A stretch of DNA of 64,000 bases from Halorubrum sp. 2020YC2 (GCF_018623055.1 NZ_CP076019.1:1550001-1614000); one strand, 5' to 3'; numbered from the stretch's first letter, positions 35,605 to 45,037 are shown. Program-made: numbers and translations. The notes: generated from the sequence alone by a model not told the origin.

Positions 35605-36078
35605 ATGGTATCCACAGGCGACGCCGCACCCGCGTTCACCGCGACGGTCGGCACGAGCGACCACGAGCCGTTCGACCTCGACGACGAGATAGGCGACGGG
35701 CCGGTCGTGCTCGCGTTCTTCCCCGGCGCGTTCACGCCGCCGTGTACGAACGAGATGATCGCGTTCCAGGAGCGCGCCGACGCGTTCGCGGAGGCCGGCG
35801 CGACGCTGTTCGGGGTCAGCGCCGACTCGCCGTTCTCGCAGGGCGCGTTCCGCGAGGAGCACGGGATCGAGTTCGACCTCGTGAGCGACATGGCCGGCGA
35901 CGCGATCCGCGCGTACGACCTCGAGATCGACATCGCGGACCTCGGGCTTCACGGCATCGCGAATCGGGCGGTGTTCGTGATCGACGACGACGGTCAGGTC
36001 GTCTACGACTGGGTGGCCGACGACCCGACGAACGAACCGGACTACGACGCGGTGCTCGACGCCGTCGAGAGCGCATAA
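35605..36078 (+). CDS. Peroxiredoxin (AhpC/TSA family, single cysteine)
   Basis: 157 residues. The peroxidatic C47 lies in GAFTPPCTNEM, with the conserved Thr and Pro; a thioredoxin fold surrounds it (VVLAFFPGAF; VFVIDDDGQVVYDW). No other cysteine is present, so it is a 1-Cys enzyme needing an external thiol or partner for resolution. It reduces peroxides in the cytoplasm. Its 3' end is followed by copy C of the dispersed element. Confidence 0.9.
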   Translation: MVSTGDAAPAFTATVGTSDHEPFDLDDEIGDGPVVLAFFPGAFTPPCTNEMIAFQERADAFAEAGATLFGVSADSPFSQGAFREEHGIEFDLVSDMAGDAIRAYDLEIDIADLGLHGIANRAVFVIDDDGQVVYDWVADDPTNEPDYDAVLDAVESA

Positions 36079-36184
36079 GAAGTAGCTGCTCTCGGAGTAG
36101 TTGGTTCCGTTGCCGTTCCAGTCATTCTTTTGTGAAACGTCGAGGCACTCGTAGTGATATCCTTCTTCAAGCTCCCGACCGTTC

Positions 36185-36531
36185 TCTTATAAATGTCTGC
36201 TGCTGGATCAGCAGAGAACACCTCCAAAGCCCCAGCCGCGAGGCGGGCGCACGCTCGCTGCGCTCCTCGGTCGCTCACTTCGTTCGCTCCCTGCGGTGCT
36301 TACATCGCCTGCGCCCACCTCGCGACTGCCCCTTTGAGTCCCACCCCACCCCGCACAGCAACCGCACCTCACACCTCCCCAACCTCGTCAGTCGCCCTCC
36401 GCGTTGCTCCGGGCGACTGACTCCAGCGAGGGACCGAAGGTCCCTCTGGCAGCCGGCGGCTTCGCCGCCGGCGACCTCGCGCGTGCTCCTCGCGGCCGCC
36501 TTCGGCGGCCCCTCGGAGGCACGCGCCACCG
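36185..36531 (+). repeat. Dispersed covarying stem-loop element, copy C (candidate structured RNA)
   Basis: The shortest copy. One head with TCTTATAAAT at 36185, stem I CAGCCGCGAGGCGGGCGCA (36233-36251) against 36310-36328 (17 of 19 paired), the core GCCCCTTTGAGTCCCACCCC, stem II GTCAGTCGCCC/GGGCGACTGAC (36387-36397/36411-36421), and copy-specific hairpins GAGGGACCGAAGGTCCCTC and GGCCGCCTTCGGCGGCC. It sits between convergent genes and ends 51 bp before the stop of the facing membrane-protein gene. The 36079-36184 lead-in shows nothing else. Confidence 0.8.
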
Positions 36532-36581
36532 AAAAAGGCCCTCCTACGACTCGGTAAATCGCACAATCTCGAAAAACGGTC

Positions 36582-36944
36582 TCACTCCCCGACGACGCCG
36601 CCGATGGCGCCCGCGAGCGCCGAGTCGACCGCGAACAGGAGCGTGAGGAACAGCCCGACGACGAACACGCCGGCACCGCCGAGCAGGCTCCCGAGCGGCC
36701 CGCCGGCCAGCCCGACGAGGCTTCCGAACGCGGCGAGGACGAGGGTCACGGCGACCCCACTCACCGACCCCGCCAACAGGCCGTGCCAGAACCCGGAGAG
36801 CAGGCCGCCGCCGGCGAGGTAGCCCGCGACGAACCCCCCGACCAGCCCGGCGGCCGCGTGTCCCACGACCGGGACGGCCGTCGCCAGCACGCCGGCGATC
36901 AGCATCACCGCGAACCCGTACCCGACGGCGCGCCAGTCTGTCAT
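36582..36944 (-). CDS. DUF5518-like membrane protein
   Basis: 120 residues, almost entirely hydrophobic and glycine-rich, with four helices (YGFAVMLIAGVLATAVPVV; AAAGLVGGFVAGYLAGGGLL; LLAGSVSGVAVTLVLAAFG; AGVFVVGLFLTLLFAVD). It opens MTDWRAVGYGF, as DUF5518 proteins do. The function of the family is unknown. A TATA-like palindrome GTATAAATAC about 26 bp upstream predicts leaderless transcription. Confidence 0.75.
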   Translation of the reverse strand: MTDWRAVGYGFAVMLIAGVLATAVPVVGHAAAGLVGGFVAGYLAGGGLLSGFWHGLLAGSVSGVAVTLVLAAFGSLVGLAGGPLGSLLGGAGVFVVGLFLTLLFAVDSALAGAIGGVVGE

Positions 36945-37014
36945 GGCCCGCGGTAGCCGACCCGTGTATAAATACTCGCGGGTGATTTGCTATTTATAGT
37001 ACCAAATTTAATAA

Positions 37015-37026
37015 CTATTTATAAAA
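37015..37026 (+). promoter_or_regulatory. Promoter region of metal P-type ATPase
   Basis: CTATTTATAAAA is the nearer of two TATA-like boxes (the other is CTATTTATAG about 26 bp earlier) in an A+T-rich island before the ATPase gene. A strong AGGGGGAGG lies just ahead of the ATG, unusual here, where most genes look leaderless. Two boxes about 26 bp apart could mean two start sites or a metal-responsive operator between them (inference). Confidence 0.5.
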
Positions 37027-37081
37027 CATCGGCCGAGAATGGTAGCCGAATTAATAACGCTGCGACCGGTAGGGGGAGGCA

Positions 37082-39478
37082 ATGAGCGCCTCACGCGAAT
37101 CGACCGGTCCCGACGACGGGGCGACGGACCGTCCCGAGGGAGGAACCGCCGACCGCTCCGACGGCACGAAGCTCCGGCTGGCGGTGCCGGACATGGACTG
37201 CTCGTCGTGCGCCGGCAAGGTCGAGGGCGCGCTCGACCGCGAGGGCGTCCTCTCGGTCGATACGCGGCCGACGACCGGGGTCGTCGTCCTCACCTACGAC
37301 CCCGACACGACGGACGTCGAGGCGCTGACGGCGGCCGTCGAGGGCGCCGGCTACGCGGTCGCGGACGCCGAGTCCGACGGCGTCGCAGACGACCTGTTCA
37401 CGAGCCCCCGCGCGGTCGCGACCGCGGTCGGCGGCGTCTTCCTCGCGGTCGGACTCGCCTTGGAGTGGCTGCTCCCCGGGCTCGACCCGACGTTCGCGAC
37501 CGTCGGCGGCGTCGGCTTCCTCGGCCCGTGGGCCGTCACCGGCGCGTCGGTCGCGTACCTCGTCGCCGTCGCGGTCGCCGGACCGCCCATCCTCCGGAAC
37601 GGCTTCTACTCGCTGCGGGGGCTGAGCCTCGACATCGACCTGCTGATGAGCGTCGGCGTCGTCGCCGCGCTGCTCGTCGACCTCCCGTTCGAGGCGGCGA
37701 CGCTCGCGGTGCTGTTCTCGGTCGCGGAGCTGCTCGAACGCTACTCCATCGACCGGGCGCGGACCTCCCTGCGCGAGCTGATGGAGCTGTCGCCCGACGA
37801 GGCGGTCGTGATCCGCGACGGCGACGAGGAGACGGTGCCCGTCGAGCGCGTCGCGACCGGCGAGCGGCTGGCGGTGCGGCCCGGCGAGCGCGTCCCGCTC
37901 GACGGGGTCGTCCGCGAGGGGTCGGGCGCGGTCGACGAGTCCCCGATCACCGGCGAGTCCGTCCCGGCGGAGAAGGAGCCCGGCGACGAGGTGTACGCCG
38001 GCTCGATCAACGAGGCCGGCTACCTCGAGGTCGAGGCGACGGCGGCCGCGGAGGACTCGACCATCGCGCGGGTCGTCGAACTCGTCGAGGCCGCCAACGG
38101 CGAGGAGACGCGCGCCGAGCGGTTCGTCGACCGCTTCGCGAGCGTCTACACCCCGATCGTCGTGGCCGGGGCGATCGCCACCGCGACGCTCGGGCCGGTC
38201 CTCCTCGGCGGCGGCGCGGAGACGTGGTTCGTCCGCGGGCTCACGCTGCTCGTGGTCGCGTGCCCGTGCGCGTTCGTCATCTCGACGCCCGTCAGCGTCG
38301 TCTCCGGGGTGACCGCGGCCGCCCGGAACGGCGTCCTGATCAAGGGCGGCGAACACCTGGAGGCCGCCGGCGACGTCGACGCCGTCGCGCTCGACAAGAC
38401 CGGGACGCTCACGCGCGGCGAGCTGTCGGTGACCGACGTGGTCCCGCTCGGCGGCCGCGACGCGGGCGACGTGCTGGCGTGCGCGACCGCCATCGAGCGC
38501 CGGAGCGAGCACCCGGTGGCGGAGGCCATCGTCGCGCGCGGCGAGGAGGCCGGCCGCGAGTCCGACGGCGAGACCGCGGTCACCGGCTTCGAGGCGCTGA
38601 CGGGCGAGGGCGTCCGCGCCGACCTCGACGGCGAGACCCACTACGCCGGGAAGCCCTCGCTGTTCGAGGAGCTCGGCTTCGACCTGAGCCACGCCCACGT
38701 CCGGTCGGACGGCGGCGTGGTCCGGGAGCGCGACGGAGACTCGAAGGCCGCCACCGAACCCGAACCCTGCGACCACGGGCAGTACCTCGACCTGGCGAGC
38801 GAGACGATCCCGCGGTTACAGGCCGAGGGGAAGACGGTCGTCCTCGTGGGGACCGAGACGGAGCTGGAGGGCGTCATCGCGGTCGCGGACACCGTCCGCC
38901 CGGAGGCGGCGTGGGTCGTCGACCGCCTCCACGAGCTCGGGATCGACCGCGTCGCGATGCTGACCGGCGACAACGAGCGGACCGCCCGAGCGATCGGTGA
39001 CCGCGTCGGCGTCGACGAGGTCCGCGCCGAGCTGCTCCCCGACGAGAAGGTCGCCGCCGTGCGCGAACTCGCGGCCGAGACGGAGGGCGGCGTCGCGATG
39101 GTGGGCGACGGGATCAACGACGCGCCGGCGCTCGCGGCCGCGGACGTCGGGATCGCCATGGGCGCCGCCGGCACCGACACCGCCATCGAGACCGCCGACG
39201 TGGCGCTGATGGCCGACGACCTGACGCGGCTCCCGTACGTGATCGACCTCTCCTCGCGCGCGAGCGAGACGATCCGGACGAACATCGGCGCCTCCCTCGC
39301 CGTGAAGGCGGTGCTCGCCGCCGGCGCCCCGCTCGGCTACGTGAGCGTCGCGATGGCCGTGGTCGTCGGTGACATGGGGATGAGCCTCGGCGTCACCGGG
39401 AACGCGCTCCGCCTCGGGAACGTCGAGCCGGCGGAACCGCCGGAAGCGGGGGCGGAATCCGCCGAATCGAGCGCGTAG
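37082..39478 (+). CDS. Heavy-metal P1B-type ATPase (Zn/Cd/Pb-type)
   Basis: 798 residues. N-terminal HMA domain with C40-x-x-C43 (MDCSSCAGK), eight membrane helices, translocation motif C394-P-C396 in ACPCAFVISTP, phosphorylation site D438 in DKTGTLT, hinge GDGINDAPAL and a GDMGMSL motif in the last helix, typical of ZntA/CadA rather than copper pumps. It exports divalent soft metals using ATP. The nucleotide-binding domain carries an insert (HAHVRSDGGVVRERDGDSKA through CDHGQYLDL) with His and Cys that could bind metal. Its promoter region has two TATA boxes. Confidence 0.92.
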   Translation: MSASRESTGPDDGATDRPEGGTADRSDGTKLRLAVPDMDCSSCAGKVEGALDREGVLSVDTRPTTGVVVLTYDPDTTDVEALTAAVEGAGYAVADAESDGVADDLFTSPRAVATAVGGVFLAVGLALEWLLPGLDPTFATVGGVGFLGPWAVTGASVAYLVAVAVAGPPILRNGFYSLRGLSLDIDLLMSVGVVAALLVDLPFEAATLAVLFSVAELLERYSIDRARTSLRELMELSPDEAVVIRDGDEETVPVERVATGERLAVRPGERVPLDGVVREGSGAVDESPITGESVPAEKEPGDEVYAGSINEAGYLEVEATAAAEDSTIARVVELVEAANGEETRAERFVDRFASVYTPIVVAGAIATATLGPVLLGGGAETWFVRGLTLLVVACPCAFVISTPVSVVSGVTAAARNGVLIKGGEHLEAAGDVDAVALDKTGTLTRGELSVTDVVPLGGRDAGDVLACATAIERRSEHPVAEAIVARGEEAGRESDGETAVTGFEALTGEGVRADLDGETHYAGKPSLFEELGFDLSHAHVRSDGGVVRERDGDSKAATEPEPCDHGQYLDLASETIPRLQAEGKTVVLVGTETELEGVIAVADTVRPEAAWVVDRLHELGIDRVAMLTGDNERTARAIGDRVGVDEVRAELLPDEKVAAVRELAAETEGGVAMVGDGINDAPALAAADVGIAMGAAGTDTAIETADVALMADDLTRLPYVIDLSSRASETIRTNIGASLAVKAVLAAGAPLGYVSVAMAVVVGDMGMSLGVTGNALRLGNVEPAEPPEAGAESAESSA

Positions 39479-39576
39479 CGGGGCGAAGCCGGTCTCCCCG
39501 TAAGCCGCCCTCCCCCGCGTCGATCGGCTCCGACCGCCCTCACGCTTTTTATTCAACCGGCGACAAGCCGACTCGT

Positions 39577-40611
39577 ATGCCCTCCGAGAGCGGAACCGCT
39601 TCCGCGGCCGCGGACGCCGTCGATTCCGCCGAGCGCGTCCTCGCGGACGACGACCGGGACGAAACCGGCGACCGCGACGAACTCGACGACGGCGAGGAGA
39701 CCGAGTCCCGCGACCGCGAGGCGACCGCCGACCGCGGGGCGACCGCCGACCGCGACCCGATCGAGTGGGGACCGGTCCGGCACGACCGGATCCGGTCGCT
39801 CGCGGCCGGGGCGACGGTCGGAATCGTCGGCGCGGTCCTCGTCGGGGTCGCCGCCGTCGTCGCCGCGATGGTCCCGCGGGTCGCGGCCGGGGAGATCGCG
39901 CTGCCGGGCGTCGGTCTCGGCGCGGGGGCCGTCGCCGCGGGGGTCGCGGTCGCGGTCGCCGTGACCCTCGCACCGGCCCTGTACCTCTGGTACCGCGAGA
40001 CCTCGGCCGACGAACTGACCGGCGCTCGGCTGCGCGAGACCATTGGGGCGCTCAGCCCGGGCTGGACGCTCACCGGATTCGGCGGCGTCGTCGCGGTGAT
40101 GCTGGCGCTGCCGACCGACTTCCTCCCCGCCTTCTGGTCGCTGTTCTGGCTCGTCTGGTTCGTGCCGGCCGTCGTCCAGTCGTCGGGCGTGGGCGTGCGG
40201 GTCGACCTGACCGAGGGGACGGTCGAGCGGACGTATCCGAGCCAAGAGCGGACCCGGAGCGACGACCTCGGCTCCGCGGTCCGGACGCGGCGGATAGACC
40301 TCCCGTGGACGACGCTGTTCCTGCTCGCGTACCGAGGGAACGCGTGGTACCGGTCGACGCCGTGGCTGTTCGTCCCGTCCGGCCGGGCCGACGAGGTCGA
40401 GTCCGCGCTCGACGCGGTACTCTCGGAGAGCGACGGCCCGGACCGTGCGAGCGTCCCCGAGCGGGTCACCCTCGCCGTCTTGGGGTCGTTCTCGCTCGTC
40501 GTCGGTCTCCTGATGACAGTCGCGGGCGGCGAGGGGGCGGGCGGGCTGGCGCTGGCGCTGCTTTCGGCCCCGTTCTCGGTCCTGTTCCTCGCGCTGGCCG
40601 CGCGGCTGTGA
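39577..40611 (+). CDS. Hypothetical membrane protein with acidic N-terminus
   Basis: 344 residues. An Asp/Glu/Arg-rich disordered N-terminal 60 residues is followed by paired helices (LAAGATVGIVGAVLVGVAAVVAAM; AGAVAAGVAVAVAVTLAPALYLW), a further pair around 165-210, a soluble beta-rich PH-like stretch (VRVDLTEGTVERTYPSQERT; STPWLFVPSGRADEVE) and a C-terminal helix pair. The soluble part recalls bacterial PH-domain (YdbS-like) proteins, but this is uncertain. TTTTTATT about 28 bp upstream would serve as a TATA box. Confidence 0.65.
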   Translation: MPSESGTASAAADAVDSAERVLADDDRDETGDRDELDDGEETESRDREATADRGATADRDPIEWGPVRHDRIRSLAAGATVGIVGAVLVGVAAVVAAMVPRVAAGEIALPGVGLGAGAVAAGVAVAVAVTLAPALYLWYRETSADELTGARLRETIGALSPGWTLTGFGGVVAVMLALPTDFLPAFWSLFWLVWFVPAVVQSSGVGVRVDLTEGTVERTYPSQERTRSDDLGSAVRTRRIDLPWTTLFLLAYRGNAWYRSTPWLFVPSGRADEVESALDAVLSESDGPDRASVPERVTLAVLGSFSLVVGLLMTVAGGEGAGGLALALLSAPFSVLFLALAARL

Positions 40612-40704
40612 GCCGGCTACGCGCCCGCGTCGCGGTCCCTCCGCGACACCGGACGTGACACCCCCTATCACGCGACTCATATACCCGCGTCCCCTAGGTC
40701 GGGT

Positions 40705-41004
40705 ATGGACAGACAGCGCCTCGAAAGCGCGCTCGACGACGAGTTCGGCGGGACCGAGGCCGAGCGGCGCGCCGTCTCGCGGGCGGCCCGCGACCTCGTC
40801 GACTCCGAACGGCCCTCCGAGGACCGCGGCCACGGCCTGACCGTCACCGGCGTGATCGGGCACCTGGAGGACGCGCCGGACGGCTCCTCGCTGGTCGAGC
40901 GGTGGAACTGGTGGATGGGCGCGCTCGACGCCGCCTACGGCGGCTACGACTACTTCACGGTGCGGTTCGTCGAGGACGACGAGGCGACCGGTCTCCGCCG
41001 GTGA
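40705..41004 (+). CDS. 99-aa haloarchaeal hypothetical protein
   Basis: 99 residues: a helical, charged N-terminal half (LESALDDEFGGTEAERRAVSRAARDLVDSE) and a Trp/Tyr-rich C-terminal half (LVERWNWWMGALDAAYGGYDYFTVRF). No catalytic motif is seen and the family is not recognised. TATA-like CATATACC lies about 28 bp before the ATG, within an inverted repeat ATACCCG/CGGGTAT that could be an operator. Confidence 0.65.
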   Translation: MDRQRLESALDDEFGGTEAERRAVSRAARDLVDSERPSEDRGHGLTVTGVIGHLEDAPDGSSLVERWNWWMGALDAAYGGYDYFTVRFVEDDEATGLRR

Positions 41005-41134
41005 GGCGAGGCGGAGCCCGGTCGTCGGCCGCCGACCGCGTTCGGATCGCACGGTAACGACTCGCAGCCGTCCACTTTCACTTTCACTCCGCGGATGGCT
41101 CGCTTATAGGGGCGTTCCGGACCGATTCGGAGGT

Positions 41135-41311
41135 ATGAGCGCAGTCACCGCCGACCGACCGCGGTACGCGACGCCGACGCGCGTGGACGTCACCGACTGT
41201 CGAACCGACCGCCTGCCCGAGCGGGTCAGAGCGAACCGCGTCGACGGCAGCGAGGTCCACCTCGAACGCCGCGGCGGGCGGACGTTCCTCGTGACGCGAC
41301 CGACGGAGTGA
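41135..41311 (+). CDS. 58-aa hypothetical protein
   Basis: A short ATG frame, 58 residues, beginning MSAVTADRPRYATPTRVDVTDCR and ending RGGRTFLVTRPTE. It is arginine-rich for a haloarchaeal protein. CTTATAGGGG about 30 bp before the ATG is a good TATA box at leaderless spacing. The beta-like pattern is reminiscent of small haloarchaeal proteins of unknown role; function not assigned. Confidence 0.5.
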   Translation: MSAVTADRPRYATPTRVDVTDCRTDRLPERVRANRVDGSEVHLERRGGRTFLVTRPTE

Positions 41312-41355
41312 CCGTCGGGTCGAAACGGTAGCGCGAAAGAGACCGGTCACCGCCC

Positions 41356-42423
41356 TCAGTCGTCGGCCGTCAGTCCCGCCCGCACGAGTTCGCCGTCCCC
41401 GAGTCGGCTTTCGAGACCGACGCCGAGCGTCTCGTTCGTGCGCGCGATCGACTCCGCGGCGCCGACGTCGGTCGCCATCGCGCGGATCGCGTCGACGTTC
41501 TCGGGGACGACGTCCGCCTCCTGGTGGACGTTCTGGAAGAGGTACAGGTCCCGCCCCGTGACGCTTATCGACTCCTCCCAGACGCAGTTCTCCCAGAGGT
41601 CGCCGCGGGGGCGGCCGGCGTCGGCGGCGTACTCCTTCAACGCGCCCGCGCCGTCGATGCCGGCGGCCTCGGGGACGAGGAAGATCCGGCCCTCGTCGGC
41701 GAGGAGGTCGCGGACGGCGGCCGGGTCCGGGTCGGTCGCGAGGGTGACGTTGACGCTGTGGGTGTGCATCCCCGTGACCGGCGCCTTCAGCGCCGCGGTG
41801 TCGACCGCGACGTCGGGGAGGACCTCGTTCACGTCCGGGCCGTGGTGGGAGGGGACCGTCGCGGGGTCGGGGACGATGTCGTTTATCGGGCCGCGGTCGG
41901 TCTCGCTCGGGTCGCCGCCGCGGCGCACGAGCGTGACGCGCGCCTTCTCGACGCCGAACCGCTCGTCGAGCGGCGCGAGCAGCCGCGAGAGCGCGGTCGT
42001 GTTGCAGGAGACGACGCGGACCGTCTCGGCGCCGCGGGCGGCCTCGAACCGGCCGCGCGCGTTGAACGAGGTCTCCGCGACCGCTGCGTCCTCGCCGCCC
42101 TGGAACACCGCCGGGGTGTCGTGCGCCTCGTAGACGGGGGCGTTGCGCTCCCCGATCCCGGAGGGCGCGCAGTCGACGACGACGTCGACCGCGTCGAGTA
42201 AGTCGGTCAGGGTCCCGGAGAGGTCGACGCCGGCCGCCGCGAACTCGTCGGCGCGGTCGTCGACCGCCGCGTACAGGTCGTAGCCCCGCCGGGTCGCGGC
42301 CTCGACGCCGTAGTCCGGCGACGCCTTCGTCACGCCGACGAGATCCATGTCGGGCTGGGCAGCGACGGCGTCTGCGACCCGTTTCCCGATCGTGCCGTAG
42401 CCGTTGACGCCCACGCGTGTCAT
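41356..42423 (-). CDS. Type II (archaeal) glyceraldehyde-3-phosphate dehydrogenase
   Basis: 355 residues from [20 protein letters not shown]. The dinucleotide fold leads to catalytic C140 in [11 protein letters not shown], the archaeal SCNTT form, with MHTHSVNVT in the second domain and ENCVWEESI near the end. It interconverts glyceraldehyde-3-phosphate and 1,3-bisphosphoglycerate with NAD(P). In haloarchaea the type II enzyme is linked to gluconeogenesis. A start nine codons earlier adds a non-conserved leader. Confidence 0.92.
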   Translation of the reverse strand: MTRVGVNGYGTIGKRVADAVAAQPDMDLVGVTKASPDYGVEAATRRGYDLYAAVDDRADEFAAAGVDLSGTLTDLLDAVDVVVDCAPSGIGERNAPVYEAHDTPAVFQGGEDAAVAETSFNARGRFEAARGAETVRVVSCNTTALSRLLAPLDERFGVEKARVTLVRRGGDPSETDRGPINDIVPDPATVPSHHGPDVNEVLPDVAVDTAALKAPVTGMHTHSVNVTLATDPDPAAVRDLLADEGRIFLVPEAAGIDGAGALKEYAADAGRPRGDLWENCVWEESISVTGRDLYLFQNVHQEADVVPENVDAIRAMATDVGAAESIARTNETLGVGLESRLGDGELVRAGLTADD

Positions 42424-42607
42424 ATCCGCTCGTCTCTCGGGCACCGACATAATGTTTTCGAGGAACGCAAAATGAAATTAACTACCCCACGAGTAAGCTG
42501 TCGGTTAATTCGACGCCGATCGGCACCGGACGTAAATAATTCAATTACGGAATAGAGTAAAAACGGCGATGACAAGGCCTAACGCCCGTCCGTTCGGAGA
42601 CGCGCAC

Positions 42608-43558
42608 ATGGCAGCCGACCTCTCGGAGGGCGCGGCGACCGCGGTCGAACAGTGTCTGAACGTCTCCCCGGGCGAGTCCGTCGTCGTCGTCACCGACGAC
42701 GCGCGCGAGCCGATAGGCGAGGCGCTGTACGCGGCCGCGAGCGCCGTCACGGACGACGCGACGATACTGCGCTACCCGCCGGCCGGGCAACACGGGACGG
42801 AGCCGCCGGCGCCGGTCGCGGCCGCGATGCGGGAGGCGGACGTCTTCCTCGCGCCGACGACGAAGAGCCTGAGCCACACCCGCGCCCGCGGCGCGGCCTG
42901 CGACGCCGGCGCGCGCGGCGCGACGCTCCCGGGGATCACGGAGGCCGTGTTCGCGACCGGTCTCGACGCCGACTACGCCGCCATCGACGCCGCCTGCGAC
43001 GACGTGCTCGAAGGGGTCGCGGGCGCCGACGAGGTCCGCGTCACCGCGCCCGCCGGCACCGACATCACCTTCGGGACCGGCGACCGCGAGTGGCTCGCGG
43101 ACACGGGCATGGTTCACGAGCCGGGCGACTTCTCGAACCTCCCCGCCGGCGAGGTGTTCGTCGCGCCCGAGACCGCGACCGGGACGTTCGTCGTCGACGG
43201 GACGATGATGCCCCACGGGCTCCTCGACGACGACCAGACGCTCGCCTTCGAGGTCGAGGACGGCCTCGTGACCGACATCTCCGACGACGCGATCCGCGCC
43301 GACGTGGAGGCCGCGGCCGACGAGGTCGGGGACGCGGCGTACAACCTCGCTGAGCTGGGAATCGGGACCAACGGCGGCGTCGAGGAACTGGTCGGCTCGG
43401 TCCTCTTAGACGAGAAGGCGGGCGGCACCGTCCACATCGCCATCGGGGACAACGCCGGCATCGGCGGCGAGACGGACGCGCCGCTCCACCTCGACGGCAT
43501 CATCCGGAACCCGACCGTCTACGCCGACGGCGAGCCGATTGACCTGCCGAGCGCGTAA
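42608..43558 (+). CDS. M29-family aminopeptidase-like metallopeptidase
   Basis: 316 residues from MAADLSEGAATAVEQCLNV. Family features: PGESVVVVTDDAREPIGEALY, THFG-like segments, ITFGTGDREWLADTG, FSNLPAGEVFVAPE, NLAELGIGTN, the metal-ligand stretch LLDEKAGGTVHIAIGDN and the C-terminal HLDGIIRNPTVYADGEPI. M29 enzymes are divalent-metal aminopeptidases. This member is somewhat shorter than the thermophilic enzymes (about 400). Its 3' end is faced by copy D of the dispersed element. Confidence 0.82.
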   Translation: MAADLSEGAATAVEQCLNVSPGESVVVVTDDAREPIGEALYAAASAVTDDATILRYPPAGQHGTEPPAPVAAAMREADVFLAPTTKSLSHTRARGAACDAGARGATLPGITEAVFATGLDADYAAIDAACDDVLEGVAGADEVRVTAPAGTDITFGTGDREWLADTGMVHEPGDFSNLPAGEVFVAPETATGTFVVDGTMMPHGLLDDDQTLAFEVEDGLVTDISDDAIRADVEAAADEVGDAAYNLAELGIGTNGGVEELVGSVLLDEKAGGTVHIAIGDNAGIGGETDAPLHLDGIIRNPTVYADGEPIDLPSA

Positions 43559-43603
43559 GGCGGCCCAGAACGAGAATCTAACTTTTCAGTTATAAATGAA
43601 CGA

Positions 43604-44003
43604 GGCGGTGGCGTCGCCGGCGGCTCTGCCGCCGGCTGCAAGAGGCGCGTCGCGCCTCCCTGCGTGCCGACGAGCGCCCATCGGGCGCGAGTCGCACGCG
43701 CGAGGGAGTCAGTCGGCCGGAGCGTAGCGGAGGCCGACTGACGAGGCTGGGGAGGTGTGAGGTGCCGTGCGGAGCGGTGCGGGGTGGGACTCAAAGGGGC
43801 GGCTGTGAGGCGGGCGCAGGCGACGTAAGCACCGCAGGGAGCGAACGAAGTGAGCGACCGAGGAGCGTGGTTCGAGACGCCAAAGGCGTCTCGCCATCAC
43901 GAAAGGCGCAAAGCGCCTTTCGAACGACAGCGAGCGTGCGCCCGCCTCACAGCCGGGGATTTAGAGTGAGCCGCCGCCGATCCGCCCCCGACCATTTATA
44001 AGC
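43604..44003 (-). repeat. Dispersed covarying stem-loop element, copy D, reversed (candidate structured RNA)
   Basis: Read on the minus strand: head GCTTATAAAT at 44003-43994, stem I perfect over 19 bp (CGGCTGTGAGGCGGGCGCA at 43800-43818 against 43937-43955; note the TGTGAGG change matched on both arms), copy-specific hairpins GAGACGCCTTTGGCGTCTC and GAAAGGCGCTTTGCGCCTTTC in the stem I loop, the C-rich core GCCCCTTTGAGTCCCACCCC, and stem II GTCAGTCGGCC/GGCCGACTGAC. The head has lost the AACACC block seen elsewhere. It lies between convergent genes and ends 45 bp from the stop of the facing aminopeptidase gene. Confidence 0.8.
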
Positions 44004-44046
44004 GATCGACGGGAGATACGGTGGATCGCAACACCCGATCGACGAC

Positions 44047-44928
44047 CTATTCGACGACCGCGAGCGCCACGCCGTTCACGTCTCGAACGCCGACCACCTG
44101 GTGGCGCCAGCCGTCACCAGCATCCACGCAGAGCGTGCCGGCGTCCGTGACGGCGACCGAGACGCCCGGGCCGTAGCCGAGCGCGACCGCCGTCTCGTCC
44201 ACCGGAAGCTCAGCGACCGCCCACGTCTCGCCGTCCCACTCGCTCCCGCCGGAGTGAACCAACAGGTCGCCGTCGACGACCGCCATCGCGTGGCCGTCGC
44301 CGTCGCTCGCGACCGCGTCCGCGGCGCGCTCTCGCGCCGTCATCCACCCGTTGCCGAGCCAGTAGAGTCCGGAGCCGGTCGCCGCGAGCGGCATCCCGGC
44401 GCCGGCCGCGTCGCGCGCATCGTCCAGCCCGACGTCGACGAGGGTACCGTCGGTGACCCGGTACACGCCGTCCGCGGCCGCGACGAGGGACGCGTCGACT
44501 GCTCGCGGATCCGCGACAGTTCCGAGTCCCGTCGTCGACGCGACCGCCGCCCCGCATTCCTCGAACGCGACGCGCTCGACCGTCCCGTCCTCGCGGGCGA
44601 CGATCACCCCCTCACGACCGCCCGCCGCGCCGACCGCGACCGCCGGGTCGTCGTCGACGAGCGCGAAGTCGGGGTCGTCCGCCACCGCGGCGACGGAGAG
44701 CCCCCCGGGCGTCGCGGCGGCGACGAGGTCCGGCGCGTCGCCGCACGCGAGGACGGCGACGTCGCGCGCCGGGTCGCGCGAGACCATGTCGAACGCGCCG
44801 ACCTTGTCGGCCGACAGCGAGACGCGGACAGTCCCGGCCGCCGTCGCGACGTAGGCGTCGGTGCGGCCGGCGCTGCCCGCGTACACGCGCTTTTCCTCGA
44901 TCGAGATGTCGTCCTCGGCGGGAGCCAT
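44047..44928 (-). CDS. Haloarchaeal beta-propeller-like protein
   Basis: 293 residues from MAPAEDDISIEEKRVYAGS. The whole protein is made of short beta-strand repeats of Ala/Asp/Gly type (VAVLACGDAPDLVAAATPGGLSVAAVADD; VIVAREDGTVERVAFEECG; LYWLGNGWMTARERAADAV), typical of beta-propellers. No signal peptide or catalytic motif is visible. It fits a haloarchaea-specific beta-propeller family of unknown function. A longer in-frame reading upstream runs through a tandem repeat and is not credible as coding. Confidence 0.7.
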   Translation of the reverse strand: MAPAEDDISIEEKRVYAGSAGRTDAYVATAAGTVRVSLSADKVGAFDMVSRDPARDVAVLACGDAPDLVAAATPGGLSVAAVADDPDFALVDDDPAVAVGAAGGREGVIVAREDGTVERVAFEECGAAVASTTGLGTVADPRAVDASLVAAADGVYRVTDGTLVDVGLDDARDAAGAGMPLAATGSGLYWLGNGWMTARERAADAVASDGDGHAMAVVDGDLLVHSGGSEWDGETWAVAELPVDETAVALGYGPGVSVAVTDAGTLCVDAGDGWRHQVVGVRDVNGVALAVVE

Positions 44929-44959
44929 CGCCCGGGGATTCACCGGCGGGAGGCATAAG

Positions 44960-45037
44960 CCCCGCGCGGCGCGGCCACAGTCTTCCCCCGCGCGGCGCGG
45001 CCACAGTCTTCCCCCGCACGGCGCGGCCGCAGCCCTC
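44960..45037. repeat. Three 26-bp direct repeats in a divergent promoter region
   Basis: Three head-to-tail 26-bp units (44960, 44986, 45012), each built as CCCCGCGCGGCGCGGCC followed by (A/G)CAG and a pyrimidine tail. The first two are identical and the third has three changes. They lie about 30 bp upstream of the beta-propeller start codon and before the divergent membrane-protein gene. Each unit holds the palindrome CCGCGCGG-like core, so they could be tandem protein-binding sites or a slippage array (inference). Confidence 0.75.
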
